Shown here: piece after piece, positions 1 to 8,787 of the stretch | Numbering within the stretch: position 1 is the first letter of the stretch | Layout: each line of letters starts with the position of its first letter | Source of the DNA: a virus | Length of the DNA: 64,000 bases | Reading direction: 5' to 3' (one strand) | Virus record (IMG/VR): IMGVR_UViG_3300032268_000986 | Coordinates: 234,259-298,258 of that record | Notes under the pieces: generated by a model | Seen by the model: only the letters and a program-made list of their open reading frames with translations | What the model was told of the DNA's origin: nothing | Databases searched by the model: none | Translations under genes and position numbers: made by a program

Positions 1-594
1 CTGGATTGATGTTCCAAAATACAAATCCTGTCCTGCCCTGGTTAGTGCGCCGCCATCAGACCGGTCCCAGTCAATTGTTTGATTTCCTTGCTGTTTGACA
101 AATTGCAAGATATCACCGTGGGTGTCGTTGAAATGAGTGAAAAAACACATTTCTTGCGCCAGGCCAAATTGATCATATGCTTCAGTTATGTGCGATTCAG
201 GGGCATGGGCTAAGAAATCATAAACGTTGTTGTACCTCTCCCAGGCCGGATCTGCTATGTTGTTGTAGTATTTTTTCCAGTATTGTGCGCTCCAGTCTTG
301 ATAATAAAATTTATCACCAATCATCATCATGTGATTACGCGGTTGTAGTGGTGGTACAAACACATTTTTTTCATGTGCAGGATACTGCAAATTCACGTTT
401 GGCCTGAGTACTTGTACCCCAAGCTCGTGCAGTTTGTTTGCCAACAACTGTGAGCCATGTTCGGTCTCAATAGCCATTCTTTCAAACAAATCTCTCACAC
501 GGGGCACAGTGATCCAAGCATAGTATTCAGGAGGCAGTGTGCGGCCAACAATGCATGTTTTCAGTGGATCCCAGTCTTGATTCACACTAAGCAT
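1..594 (-). CDS. Amidinotransferase-like protein, partial (3' end outside window)
   Basis: The first 198 codons are present and the C-terminal half, with any catalytic Cys, lies beyond the window edge. The N-terminus MLSVNQDWDPLK-CIVGR has the same spacing as the complete amidinotransferase-like gene at 2100-3014, and both carry the WDPLK..IVG signature of the glycine/inosamine-phosphate amidinotransferase fold. The ATG at 594 overlaps the uvsE stop by 8 nt (ATGCTTAG), which fits translational coupling. By family knowledge the enzyme would move an amidino group between amines. The substrate cannot be told from sequence. Confidence 0.65.
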   Translation of the reverse strand, partial: MLSVNQDWDPLKTCIVGRTLPPEYYAWITVPRVRDLFERMAIETEHGSQLLANKLHELGVQVLRPNVNLQYPAHEKNVFVPPLQPRNHMMMIGDKFYYQDWSAQYWKKYYNNIADPAWERYNNVYDFLAHAPESHITEAYDQFGLAQEMCFFTHFNDTHGDILQFVKQQGNQTIDWDRSDGGALTRAGQDLYFGTSIQ

Positions 595-1618
595 GTTGTT
601 GGTATCGTTGATAAACTTGTTCGCTGGCTAGATTCTTGCCCTTGGCCTCGCACTGGATATCAAAGTCTTCAGCAAACTCCAAGGCCCAATCTGTCACAGC
701 GTCATTCCAGTAAAAGTCGCTGTGTGCTCGTAACTTTTGCTTCTTATAACCTGCATCAAGAAGGGCAGCAAGGTCTGGGAGAACTCGTTGATCATGATTG
801 ACCAAAATATCTTCGCGACTAACTGAGTAGTGAAGAGCAGGACGAACACCACGCCAAGAGTCAATAACCCTTGCCACACGATGATCTTGAGGGGAGATGT
901 ATTCGCCGGAATTGATCCAATGATGGTGTATGTCCAGTACGAGAGCCACATGCTCAGCCACAAGTAAAGTAGTATCAAGTCCATTGCTTATTTCATCATT
1001 TTCAATAGTTATGAGGTTGCGAGCCTCGGGTGTTAATTTACCCAGTGTGCGCAAGAACTTGGCCGGGCCACCTTTGCCCGAAAGATGCACATTGATTTTA
1101 AAACCATGATCATGCCAGGTAGCGCCATAGCCCATCCAACGTGCCATGTCTGCATGATACTCAAATTCTGCAATGCTACGTTCTACAATTTCGTCACTTT
1201 CCGACGCCAGCACACAGAACTGCCCGGGATGGAACGATATGCGCACACCCAGGCGACGAGCAGTCTCGCCAACAGGTGCAAAGATCTGGGCACAGTGCTC
1301 TTGTATTTCTGTGCGTTGCCACCAGCTGATCCAGTCTTTCTCAGTGTAGCCCTGCAACATTTCTGAGCCCAATCGAACCATACGCCGTTCGGGCGGCAGT
1401 GTGCCCACACGCTCGATCATGCGAACGGCTGCGGCAGCATTGTGATTCATGATATCCCATTGGCGTTGTTCAGCTTCGCTTTTGTGCTCGCGAAGCCAGC
1501 GCATAGTGGTTGAACGCCCGTTAAGGTCCCGGTCCTTTGCATTGACCTTCATGCCGCCGCATTCGGACGGGTCATTGAGCCATTTGCAACAGAAGCCAAT
1601 TCGAGTATATGTATTCAT
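587..1618 (-). CDS. uvsE: UV damage endonuclease (UVDE/UvsE family)
   Basis: A 343-aa TIM-barrel UV damage endonuclease, which nicks DNA 5' of UV photoproducts to begin excision repair. The N-terminus MNTYTRIGFCCKWL matches the family's RIGY(C)C start. RISFHPGQF, the ENDE segment and IHHH supply metal-binding His/Glu residues. The reading frame is open further upstream, but ATG 1618 is preferred because the family motif begins five residues later. A TTGACA-N18-TACAAT promoter lies so close that transcription would begin at or one base from this ATG. The stop overlaps the start of the downstream amidinotransferase-like gene. Confidence 0.9.
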   Translation of the reverse strand: MNTYTRIGFCCKWLNDPSECGGMKVNAKDRDLNGRSTTMRWLREHKSEAEQRQWDIMNHNAAAAVRMIERVGTLPPERRMVRLGSEMLQGYTEKDWISWWQRTEIQEHCAQIFAPVGETARRLGVRISFHPGQFCVLASESDEIVERSIAEFEYHADMARWMGYGATWHDHGFKINVHLSGKGGPAKFLRTLGKLTPEARNLITIENDEISNGLDTTLLVAEHVALVLDIHHHWINSGEYISPQDHRVARVIDSWRGVRPALHYSVSREDILVNHDQRVLPDLAALLDAGYKKQKLRAHSDFYWNDAVTDWALEFAEDFDIQCEAKGKNLASEQVYQRYQQHA

Positions 1619-1623
1619 GCTGT

Positions 1624-1653
1624 ATTGTAGCACAGATTTGCAATTATTGTCAA
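1624..1653 (-). promoter_or_regulatory. sigma70-type promoter of uvsE, possibly leaderless
   Basis: On the minus strand TTGACA (1653-1648), an 18-nt spacer and TACAAT (1629-1624). The A of the uvsE ATG (1618) is the sixth base after the -10 box, where a start site would be expected, so no leader with a ribosome binding site is possible from this promoter. Confidence 0.6.
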
Positions 1654-1661
1654 GCCTTGAC

Positions 1662-1668
1662 ATAAATA
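1662..1668 (+). promoter_or_regulatory. T4-late-like motif ATAAATA
   Basis: ATAAATAC lies 21 nt upstream of the plus-strand ORF at 1690. It resembles the T4 late promoter TATAAATA, and similar TAAATA boxes precede many virion-type genes in this window. Activity is inferred. Confidence 0.4.
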
Positions 1669-1689
1669 CTTCATTATAGGACCCCAAGC

Positions 1690-2103
1690 ATGTACGTTAC
1701 TATCAACACCTACAACAACGAAATTGACACTCCAATTTTGGCCAATGACATTGAAACTACATACCTACAAATTTTTGAAAAAAGATTTGAACTTGGTCTA
1801 GTAGACGGCCAAGGTTTTACTTTCATGCAAAAGGATACCGTTGATGATAGTTGGTATTCCCGTGCGGCATGGGCTGCTAGTATAACATCTAACGAAGCAA
1901 TACATGGCAAGAGTCAGATCGGTGACACGGCAAAAGAGTTTGCGGAATCAAGAGTTTATTACTCACAGCGCCGTGCATGGAATACCCAGGAATCAGCTCA
2001 AGCCTATGTGGATTTTATCAATCAATTAAACTCGCCTGCTTGGTCCGCCACGTACGAAGGATTTGACGAGTCAATTCAGAATGATGGGTCAAGTCTGCTT
2101 TAA
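1690..2103 (+). CDS. Hypothetical protein
   Basis: A 137-aa soluble, acidic protein with no family I recognise. It is rich in Asn, Gln, Ser and aromatic residues and has no signal peptide or membrane segment. It stands alone on the plus strand between uvsE and a convergent amidinotransferase-like gene, overlapping the latter's stop by 4 nt. The late-like box 21 nt upstream and the lack of enzyme motifs make a late or virion-associated role possible, but this is only inferred from position. Confidence 0.6.
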   Translation: MYVTINTYNNEIDTPILANDIETTYLQIFEKRFELGLVDGQGFTFMQKDTVDDSWYSRAAWAASITSNEAIHGKSQIGDTAKEFAESRVYYSQRRAWNTQESAQAYVDFINQLNSPAWSATYEGFDESIQNDGSSLL

Positions 2104-3014
2104 TTGCTTCTGACCAAGTCCAAGGTAACACAATGAAATCCTCCGCCCAGTGTTCTGCTGTGGCGGAGTTCCAATGGGACGGTGGTGAAATTCCATTGCT
2201 CCAGTTTACGAATCAGTTCGGCTTGATGTTTGTCCACAATCACAGTGTGCGGGTCAACCACTAACATGTTCATGGCAATCCATTTGGAAGCATAGGGATA
2301 CTGATAAAAGCCCTGAGCCACAACTTCATCAACATAGATCTTGTCCCAGGTTTTGAACACCTGGGGACAGTTGTTTTCATTCACACGGGCAGCATTCAAC
2401 ATCACCAGCCCCTCTCGCAAGGGCACCACAGTTGAGTCAATGTGTACTCCAGCATAGAAATTGCATAACTCAATTTCAACACTGGGAAATACTTTGCACA
2501 ACCAGTTGTAGGCTGCTCGATTTCCGCTGTCTGATTCCAAAAACAGCATTTTGTCACCCAAGCGACAAACATTGGCAGCATCCAGAGTCAATCCTTCGTT
2601 GCGAGGCATAAAATGGTAATGCTCAGCCTGATCCACAATGTCATGATAGCATTGCAGTTCCATGTCTCTGCAGGGATACATCATGGCAGGATCCACAACA
2701 GTGCTGCCATGAATCAGCAGTCGATCTCGTGGACAATAATTGTACATGCCATCATGAGTTTGGAAATTCATGGGAGTTGGACGTTCTACCTTGACACCCA
2801 GGCTCATCAGGGTCGTTGCCAGACCATCCAAATCTTCATTGGCTTCGTCAATGATCCACTGTGGCACTGCACCCGACGGCACCGGTGTTTCTTTCCACGA
2901 AGTTTTTTTACTTTCCTGAGCAAACACTGGGTCATGCCGGGGCCAGTTGGCCCAACTGGCATCGCCGACTACAATCTTTTTTAGAGGATCCCACTCGTTA
3001 AATGTTGAAATCAT
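2100..3014 (-). CDS. Amidinotransferase family protein
   Basis: A 304-aa protein of the amidinotransferase/arginine-deiminase fold. It shows WDPLKKIVVG near the N-terminus, NYCPRD in the middle, a His region (AGVHIDSTVV) and a C-terminal GGGFHC with the likely catalytic Cys. The family transfers an amidino group, usually from arginine, to an amine such as glycine or an inosamine phosphate. ATG 3014 is chosen over 3020 because AGGA lies about 8 nt upstream, it forms an ATGA overlap with the preceding stop, and it aligns with the gene at 1-594. It sits next to a 2OG-oxygenase-like gene and a nucleotide-sugar dehydrogenase, suggesting modification of a small molecule or sugar. Confidence 0.8.
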   Translation of the reverse strand: MISTFNEWDPLKKIVVGDASWANWPRHDPVFAQESKKTSWKETPVPSGAVPQWIIDEANEDLDGLATTLMSLGVKVERPTPMNFQTHDGMYNYCPRDRLLIHGSTVVDPAMMYPCRDMELQCYHDIVDQAEHYHFMPRNEGLTLDAANVCRLGDKMLFLESDSGNRAAYNWLCKVFPSVEIELCNFYAGVHIDSTVVPLREGLVMLNAARVNENNCPQVFKTWDKIYVDEVVAQGFYQYPYASKWIAMNMLVVDPHTVIVDKHQAELIRKLEQWNFTTVPLELRHSRTLGGGFHCVTLDLVRSN

Positions 3015-3541
3015 ATCCATCCTGTTATTTGCAGTGTGTATCTTGGGTCAATGCCCATGTTGGCCGCCAGATGCGGTGTATCGTATGTCCACTCTACCAC
3101 ATCGCCTGCTTGCCACTCAGTCACAGGCACGCCATTGCCTTCAAAGTAGTGTCCGGACCGCCAGTCCTCCAAGAACACAATGGCTCTGTGAATACGATGT
3201 TGTTGTCCCTGTAGCTTGAACAAATCAATATACTTCACATATAGATCCCCATGAGTGGGGAGAATTGTACCTGTGCCCATTCTGTAGTAACTGGTACCAA
3301 TGTCTTTCCACCCTTTTTCCCGGTACAGTTCAACAAACTGATGATTCCAACTGGGCTGGGGACTGCGCATGTCGCACATGTCACCAGTGAATTGATTGGC
3401 ATAACCCAGTGCCAACCAAGCCTGCAGGTTGTCCACATCGTTGAATGTTTCGTTGATGTAGTTGAGACCTTTGAACTCGTCGTCCCAGAACTTGGTGATA
3501 TGGTACTTAGACAGCTCGTGTGTTGCCATAGTGTATGACAT
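3011..3541 (-). CDS. Putative 2OG-Fe(II) oxygenase (double-stranded beta-helix)
   Basis: A 176-aa protein whose C-terminal half shows the order expected of a 2-oxoglutarate/Fe(II) dioxygenase: THGDLY (HxD iron ligands, near residue 97), a distal His in TPHLAANMG and an Arg in RYTLQITGW that could bind 2OG. The spacing resembles aspartyl/asparaginyl beta-hydroxylase-like proteins. An internal ATG at 3529 is an alternative start. It overlaps the end of the nucleotide-sugar dehydrogenase gene and is ATGA-coupled to the amidinotransferase, so the three probably form one operon. Substrate unknown; a cupin without 2OG activity is an alternative. Confidence 0.6.
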   Translation of the reverse strand: MSYTMATHELSKYHITKFWDDEFKGLNYINETFNDVDNLQAWLALGYANQFTGDMCDMRSPQPSWNHQFVELYREKGWKDIGTSYYRMGTGTILPTHGDLYVKYIDLFKLQGQQHRIHRAIVFLEDWRSGHYFEGNGVPVTEWQAGDVVEWTYDTPHLAANMGIDPRYTLQITGWI

Positions 3542-4745
3542 TGACTGTGTTGGTTGATTCTAGTTTGCGCCATGGGTCAACAATTATGCTGCCCGGCAAA
3601 ATGTCACAATATGGTTTTGTGTCTGCTTGCTCGCCGGTGTATTCGTATGTGATTTTACGATTGTGTGCCCATAATATAACACTGGGCCCAGTCAGTTCTG
3701 AAATGACTTCTGTTGCATCATCTGCCAGGGGATCTATGTATCTGACATTGAATCCCAGTTGTTTGACATAGTGCCCAACCAGGGTTGAGTATGATCCAAT
3801 ACAATATTCAACGTCTGGTTTGTATGCTTTGCCGTGTATCACAACAGGCAAATTATATTTCTTGGCTTGTTCAACCAAGAACTTGGCAAGGTTTTCTGCC
3901 TGTACTTCTCTAGCATGCATCACAGTGTCAAACAGATCGTAGCCAATGTTGTATTCCTGTGCCAACCAGCGCAGTGCAATATTGTCACGTGGATGGCAAG
4001 CACCCGCATCGCCCATGCCAGCTGTCATGTACTTGGGCCCCATGATGCGCATGGTGCTTCGAGCCAAGGCATTTGTGACCACGTCAACGTTGATGTTGCC
4101 AATTTTTAATGCAAAGTCCTGGATCATGTTCACAAGACCCACCTTGGCTGAAATAAATGTGTTGTAGAAGATCTTGATGGCTTCGCACTCGTCCCAGGTG
4201 CCAACTTCGTAACGAGGATCATTTTCCATCACTGTTTTGTACAGTTCGATCAGCTCACCTGCGATGCCTGTCAAACTGCCGTCCTCGGTACCAATCATGA
4301 CCATTTCAGGATTGACCATGTCCCATTTTACCGACCCCATGGCAATGAGATATGGGTTGTAAACAAATTCATGTTGTGGATCCAGCAGGGGCACAAACTT
4401 GCGGCGTGTGGTACCCGGCAACACTGTGCTGATCAACACAACTTTTTTGGGCGATGTTGCATACCGGTTGATGTTGTTGATGGCATCAATCACAGCGTCA
4501 TGGCCGAAGTCTCGGGGTTCCATGTGGCTTGACGGCACTGATCCATCATAGCCCTCGGTGTGCGGTGTTGGCACAGCCACAAAGATCCAGTCACTGCTGT
4601 TGACCAATTCTTCAATGCCGCATACTTTGACCAGGTCACTGGTGCGTGGGTAAATATCGTAACCCCAAACTTTGTGCTTTTCTGCCATTACTTCAGCACA
4701 ATCAAGGCCAAGTTTTCCAATACCAATGAATCCAATTTTTTTCAT
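3507..4745 (-). CDS. UDP-glucose/GDP-mannose dehydrogenase family protein
   Basis: A 412-aa NAD-dependent nucleotide-sugar dehydrogenase, the family that oxidises the C6 hydroxyl of UDP- or GDP-hexoses to uronic acids. The N-terminal Rossmann motif is IGFIGIGKLG. VAVPTP and STVLPGTT follow the NAD domain, and the catalytic Cys lies in GACHPRDN, matching the family's GGxCxPKD. The C-terminal domain (IHGKAYKPD onward) is complete. Its start codon lies only 3 bp from that of the divergent gene at 4749. Within the phage it would make a nucleotide-uronate for the glycosyltransferases on both flanks. Confidence 0.85.
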   Translation of the reverse strand: MKKIGFIGIGKLGLDCAEVMAEKHKVWGYDIYPRTSDLVKVCGIEELVNSSDWIFVAVPTPHTEGYDGSVPSSHMEPRDFGHDAVIDAINNINRYATSPKKVVLISTVLPGTTRRKFVPLLDPQHEFVYNPYLIAMGSVKWDMVNPEMVMIGTEDGSLTGIAGELIELYKTVMENDPRYEVGTWDECEAIKIFYNTFISAKVGLVNMIQDFALKIGNINVDVVTNALARSTMRIMGPKYMTAGMGDAGACHPRDNIALRWLAQEYNIGYDLFDTVMHAREVQAENLAKFLVEQAKKYNLPVVIHGKAYKPDVEYCIGSYSTLVGHYVKQLGFNVRYIDPLADDATEVISELTGPSVILWAHNRKITYEYTGEQADTKPYCDILPGSIIVDPWRKLESTNTVNVIHYGNTRAV

Positions 4746-4748
4746 ACT

Positions 4749-6029
4749 ATGAGTGTTCCTTTAGATAGATTATACAATTTCTTGCATGCGGTCAGCGACC
4801 AGGATATAATAATTTATCGCTGGCATGTGCCCGGCTCAAGAAAACTTGAACACTGTACACCCCTGTGCCCATTGCCCCAGGATCGTGTGAAAAAATTCAG
4901 TACCATGCACATGGTCTGTCATGACCAAGAACCCTTGTTTTTTGATCAGTGGGAACCAGCAAAATTACAACCATTGTTCCTGGGGCCTGAGCATAAATCT
5001 GGGCCTCGTGACATACCCAACACACCGTACTCGGTACTGATGAATGCGGTTTCCGGAGAGTTCTTCTTACACGATCGTGTGCTGTTGTTACACAGTGAGC
5101 AGCGCAGCCAAGATCTCGACCAATTTGAAGCCGATGGCGCAGTGGGATGCTACTGGTGGAGTCATGCTGTGATTGCAAGAGACTGGTATCGATATGCCGA
5201 ACTGGATCCAAAATTGCAAGTTGAAAAACAAGCCAAAAAAGATTTCTTAATCTATAACCGTGCATGGGCAGGCACCCGAGAATACCGACTCAAATTTGCC
5301 GAGATGTTGATCAACCATGGTCTTTCCAGTCATTGCCAAATGGGGTTTGCTGCAACTGACGCCGGAGTTGATTATCGCGATCATCAATATCACAACACAG
5401 TATTTGGCATCAATCGCAGTGATCTTGAACAGCATTTTGTTGCCAATCATTCTCCACCTGAATCTTCAGCAGACTATGTGTCACAAGACTATGTGTCAAC
5501 TGGCATAGAAGTTGTGCTAGAAACACTATTCGATGACTCACGTTGGCACTTGACTGAAAAAAGTCTGCGCCCCATAGCCTGCGGGCACCCGTTTATATTG
5601 GCAGCAACTCCAGGCAGCTTGGAATATCTGCGCAGTTACGGGTTCCAAACCTTTGAAGGCATAATTGACGAAAGTTATGACCAAGAATCTGATCCAGTAA
5701 AACGCCTGGAAAAAATCACCAAACTCATGCAAGACATTGCTGGATTACCCACACACGAAAAACATCTTTTGTGGGCACACATGCAAGTACGGGCAGATCA
5801 TAATCGGCGTAGATTTTTCAGCCAGGAATTTCATGATCAAGTAATTGGCGAATTTTGTCAGAATCTCAATACAGCCGTGACGACCATGCAACAGTACGCC
5901 ACGGCTGCACAGTGGCGCAGTTACATGCGTGAATTTGGGCCTGACATCATGTGTGCGCCCGAGGCAGACACTAGACAAGATGTGGTTGGTAAATGGCTAA
6001 GAATTTGGGCAGCACAGCAAGATAAGTAA
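4749..6029 (+). CDS. Putative glycosyltransferase-like protein
   Basis: A 426-aa protein. Near its C-terminal third TEKSLRPIACGHPF, a SLEYLRSYGF segment and the Asp-rich IDESYD resemble the acceptor end of GT10-like and related GT-B enzymes, where TEK.(L/F)(R/K)PI..G.PF is conserved. The rest is not recognised. The open frame extends upstream to 4560 but that part is antisense to the dehydrogenase gene; ATG 4749 is divergent from it by 3 bp. No clear ribosome binding site. It begins a plus-strand operon (4749-8420) of envelope-type genes. Confidence 0.55.
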   Translation: MSVPLDRLYNFLHAVSDQDIIIYRWHVPGSRKLEHCTPLCPLPQDRVKKFSTMHMVCHDQEPLFFDQWEPAKLQPLFLGPEHKSGPRDIPNTPYSVLMNAVSGEFFLHDRVLLLHSEQRSQDLDQFEADGAVGCYWWSHAVIARDWYRYAELDPKLQVEKQAKKDFLIYNRAWAGTREYRLKFAEMLINHGLSSHCQMGFAATDAGVDYRDHQYHNTVFGINRSDLEQHFVANHSPPESSADYVSQDYVSTGIEVVLETLFDDSRWHLTEKSLRPIACGHPFILAATPGSLEYLRSYGFQTFEGIIDESYDQESDPVKRLEKITKLMQDIAGLPTHEKHLLWAHMQVRADHNRRRFFSQEFHDQVIGEFCQNLNTAVTTMQQYATAAQWRSYMREFGPDIMCAPEADTRQDVVGKWLRIWAAQQDK

Positions 6030-6032
6030 TAC

Positions 6033-6797
6033 ATGCAAGCCAAAACTTATAGATCTATCTTTGTCAGCGATGTACACCTGGGCACACGAGACTGCAAGGC
6101 CGAGCAGTTGAACAATTTTCTCAAACACAACACTTGTTTTACACTGTATCTAGTGGGTGACATAATTGATGCTTGGAAAATACAACAAAATCAACTGCGC
6201 TGGAAACAGAGCCACACCAATGTGGTACGAAGAGTGCTGGGTCATGCCAAGCGAGGAACTCGAGTGGTCTACGTGGCCGGCAATCATGATGAATTTTTGC
6301 GTCCCATGATTCCATATGCTGCCAGCTTTGGCAGCATAGAGATATGCAATCAAACCGAACACATAGGTGCTGATGGCAAGCACTACTTGGTCACACACGG
6401 TGACATGTTTGATGGTATCACCAGACTGGCGCCATGGCTGGCATTTCTAGGTGACAAAGCATATGATTTTATTCTTTCCATGAACAGCAGATTCAATTGG
6501 ATAAGACATCGACTGGGATTTGGCTACTGGAGCCTGAGCAAGTTTCTCAAATACCGTGTGAAAAAAGCAGTTGATTTTGTATTCAAGTTTGAAGAAAATC
6601 TAGCAGGCTATTGTAAAAAACGTGGGTTTGACGGAGTGATCTGTGGACACATACATCATGCAGAAATAAAAGAGATCAACGGTGTCATGTACATGAATGA
6701 CGGCGACTGGGTAGAGTCAATGACTGCCTTGGTCGAACATCATGACGGGCAGTGGGAAATCGTTACCTGGACCACAGCACATGATAACAAAACCTAG
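6033..6797 (+). CDS. LpxH-like metallophosphoesterase
   Basis: A 254-aa calcineurin-like phosphoesterase whose motifs match the UDP-2,3-diacylglucosamine hydrolase group: SDVHLG, GDIID, GNHD, THGD and GHIHH, giving a complete dimetal site. In bacteria LpxH removes UMP from UDP-diacyl-GlcN in lipid A synthesis at the inner membrane face. Length is close to that of bacterial LpxH (about 240 aa). It is 3 nt downstream of a glycosyltransferase-like gene and overlaps the next ORF by 17 nt. A general UDP-sugar pyrophosphatase is an alternative. Confidence 0.75.
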   Translation: MQAKTYRSIFVSDVHLGTRDCKAEQLNNFLKHNTCFTLYLVGDIIDAWKIQQNQLRWKQSHTNVVRRVLGHAKRGTRVVYVAGNHDEFLRPMIPYAASFGSIEICNQTEHIGADGKHYLVTHGDMFDGITRLAPWLAFLGDKAYDFILSMNSRFNWIRHRLGFGYWSLSKFLKYRVKKAVDFVFKFEENLAGYCKKRGFDGVICGHIHHAEIKEINGVMYMNDGDWVESMTALVEHHDGQWEIVTWTTAHDNKT

Positions 6798-7428
6798 GAT
6801 AGCAATATTTTTAAATCATCCTGAATGTTCGGCGCACTGTTGTGTTGGCATGTATGAAGCCTTGCATCCACACTATCAAGTTAGATTCTTCAACCGAGAT
6901 CAAATCAATTCTAGATTGTTTAAAAATCTAGACATCATTGCATTTCCCGGGGGCATTGGTGACAGTGACACCTTTGACAAATTGGTAAAACCACGAGCCG
7001 GCTACATCAAGGACTACATCAACAATGGCGGACGTTATCTGGGAATATGCATGGGTGCATACTGGGCCGGGCATCACTACTTGAACCTGCTACATGATGC
7101 AACCGCAGAACAATATATAAAAAGACCCAATGCTGATGTGCGCCGCAGTTTTGGAACAGTTTCCAAGATAACCTGGAAAGAGCAACAAGAACACATGTAC
7201 TTTTATGATGGATGCAGTTTGATTGGCGACGAAAGTCAATTTGACATCATTGCCAGGTATCCAAATCATGACCCCATGGCCATTGTTCAGAATCGCATAG
7301 GTGTGGTTGGCTGTCATCCCGAGTCCTTGCCCAGCTGGTATGACAAGCCACACCTAAAGCCAAATTGGCATAACTATCGACATCATGAATTGTTGTTGAA
7401 CTTTACTAATGAACTGCTAGCAAGATGA
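6781..7428 (+). CDS. BPL_N-type glutamine amidotransferase-like protein
   Basis: A 215-aa class-I glutamine-amidotransferase-like fold. FPGGIGD, the nucleophile elbow GICMGAYWAG and a late GCHPES give a Cys/His/Glu-type triad resembling the N-terminal domain of biotin-protein ligases (BPL_N). Some standalone BPL_N proteins are uncharacterised, so the reaction is unknown. ATG 6781 is chosen because the earlier start at 6742 would overlap the phosphoesterase gene by over 50 nt. Its stop forms an ATGA overlap with the following glycosyltransferase. Confidence 0.65.
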   Translation: MITKPRIAIFLNHPECSAHCCVGMYEALHPHYQVRFFNRDQINSRLFKNLDIIAFPGGIGDSDTFDKLVKPRAGYIKDYINNGGRYLGICMGAYWAGHHYLNLLHDATAEQYIKRPNADVRRSFGTVSKITWKEQQEHMYFYDGCSLIGDESQFDIIARYPNHDPMAIVQNRIGVVGCHPESLPSWYDKPHLKPNWHNYRHHELLLNFTNELLAR

Positions 7429-8420
7429 AAACTGTTTTAATCATAACAGATAACTTACCGGATCAAATAAATGGCGTTGTCACAACATACAAGAATATCG
7501 AGGCGTGTGCGGTTCTGGACGGTTATCGCGTTGTTTACCTTACTCCCGGGGACTTCGGCTACATTGATTGCCCTATGTACCACGAAGTCAAGATTGCCTA
7601 TCCCCGGAACCTGGGCAAGAAGATTGCGGAGATCAGTGCGGATTATATCCATGTCGCCACAGAGGGTCCTTTGGGTTTGTGGGCTAGAAAGTATCTTTCA
7701 AAACATCGTATTAGGCACAATACTGCTTATCATACTAAGTTTCCTGAAGGACTCAAAACTCTTTTAGGCATCCCTGAACACATCACATGGCGCTATGTGC
7801 GTTGGTTTCACAAGCATTCGGGCAAGGTGCTGACCACGACAGATACCATGGTACAAGATCTCAGATCTCATGGGTTTGATGGTGAAGTTATTCCCTGGAC
7901 TCGCGGTGTTGACCGCAAGGTATTCAATGCTCGTCAACGGCACGAATACAGCGACATGACCACCTTGGTATGTGTGAGCCGAGTGAGCAAAGAAAAAAAT
8001 CTTGAAGACTTTTTTGAGCTAGAATATCCCAACTGTCGCAAGATCATGGTGGGCGACGGACCCATGTTGGAAACTTATAAAAAACAATATCCCGATGTTG
8101 AGTTTGTGGGATTCAAGACTGGAATAGATTTGGCCATATACTATGCCAATGCTGATGTATTTGTTTTTCCCAGTCGCTGGGAAACATTTGGATTGGTCAT
8201 GATCGAAGCCATGGCCTGCGGCACTCCAGTGGCTGCATATCCAGTGACTGGTCCCTTGGATGTGGTTGAGCCCGGAGTCACTGGGTTCATGGATCAGCAC
8301 CTGGCATCAGCAGTGCATCGATGCATGGGGCTTGATCGATCCAGGGTATTGCAAGGCAGCCAACGCTGGTCATGGGATCGTGCCTGGGAGATTTTTAGAG
8401 ATAACCTAGTCAGCCCTTGA
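7425..8420 (+). CDS. Glycosyltransferase family 4 protein
   Basis: A 331-aa GT-B glycosyltransferase. The N-terminus has the Rossmann start and glycine-rich loop (DNLPDQINGVVTTY). The C-terminal domain has VSRVSKEKN, MVGDGPM and the nucleotide-binding end FPSRWETFGLVMIEAMACG with the family's E-x7-E. It resembles the SQD2/MgtA-like alpha-mannosyl/sulfoquinovosyl branch of GT4. It is the last gene of the plus-strand operon, ATGA-coupled to the amidotransferase-like gene. The acceptor is unknown; a surface glycan or lipid is most likely. Confidence 0.85.
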   Translation: MKTVLIITDNLPDQINGVVTTYKNIEACAVLDGYRVVYLTPGDFGYIDCPMYHEVKIAYPRNLGKKIAEISADYIHVATEGPLGLWARKYLSKHRIRHNTAYHTKFPEGLKTLLGIPEHITWRYVRWFHKHSGKVLTTTDTMVQDLRSHGFDGEVIPWTRGVDRKVFNARQRHEYSDMTTLVCVSRVSKEKNLEDFFELEYPNCRKIMVGDGPMLETYKKQYPDVEFVGFKTGIDLAIYYANADVFVFPSRWETFGLVMIEAMACGTPVAAYPVTGPLDVVEPGVTGFMDQHLASAVHRCMGLDRSRVLQGSQRWSWDRAWEIFRDNLVSP

Positions 8421-8763
8421 CAATCACGCCAGTCCAGTCCGGTTCAGGTTCATGCTCTTTGAACTGTTGCACACGTTGCAACATGCTGGAATAAAATGTA
8501 TCCAGCTCACCATTCCAGCGTCCCATTAATCCTTCAATGGCATGTTCGCAATAGGTCCAATGGCGTTGTTTGAAATACTGTATGAGATCTTGGTGTATTT
8601 TCTGGTATGCTTCCAAGGTATCAAATTCGTTCAATGGAACTTTTTCAACCACACAGTATGCAGTCTTGGGCTGATCATCCCCGGGCACAACAAATGTGTC
8701 CAGTTCCAACACAGTAAAACTGTCGGGTAGTTCTTTTAAAGAGTCTCCAAAAATAATGTGCAT
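8410..8763 (-). CDS. Hypothetical protein
   Basis: A 117-aa protein without a recognised family. It is soluble and acidic, with VLELDTFVVPG and a C-terminal EPEPDWTGVIVKG. ATG 8763 is preferred because AAGGAA sits about 5 nt upstream. Its 3' end overlaps the convergent GT4 gene by 11 nt, and its start is divergent from the phosphoesterase gene at 8788. Confidence 0.6.
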   Translation of the reverse strand: MHIIFGDSLKELPDSFTVLELDTFVVPGDDQPKTAYCVVEKVPLNEFDTLEAYQKIHQDLIQYFKQRHWTYCEHAIEGLMGRWNGELDTFYSSMLQRVQQFKEHEPEPDWTGVIVKG

Positions 8764-8787
8764 ACAATTTCCTTTTAAATATGTATC

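Noticed and set aside
4560-4748. Upstream extension of the glycosyltransferase-like ORF
   Set aside because: This part lies antisense to the dehydrogenase gene and has no ribosome binding site or family similarity; the start at 4749 is sufficient.
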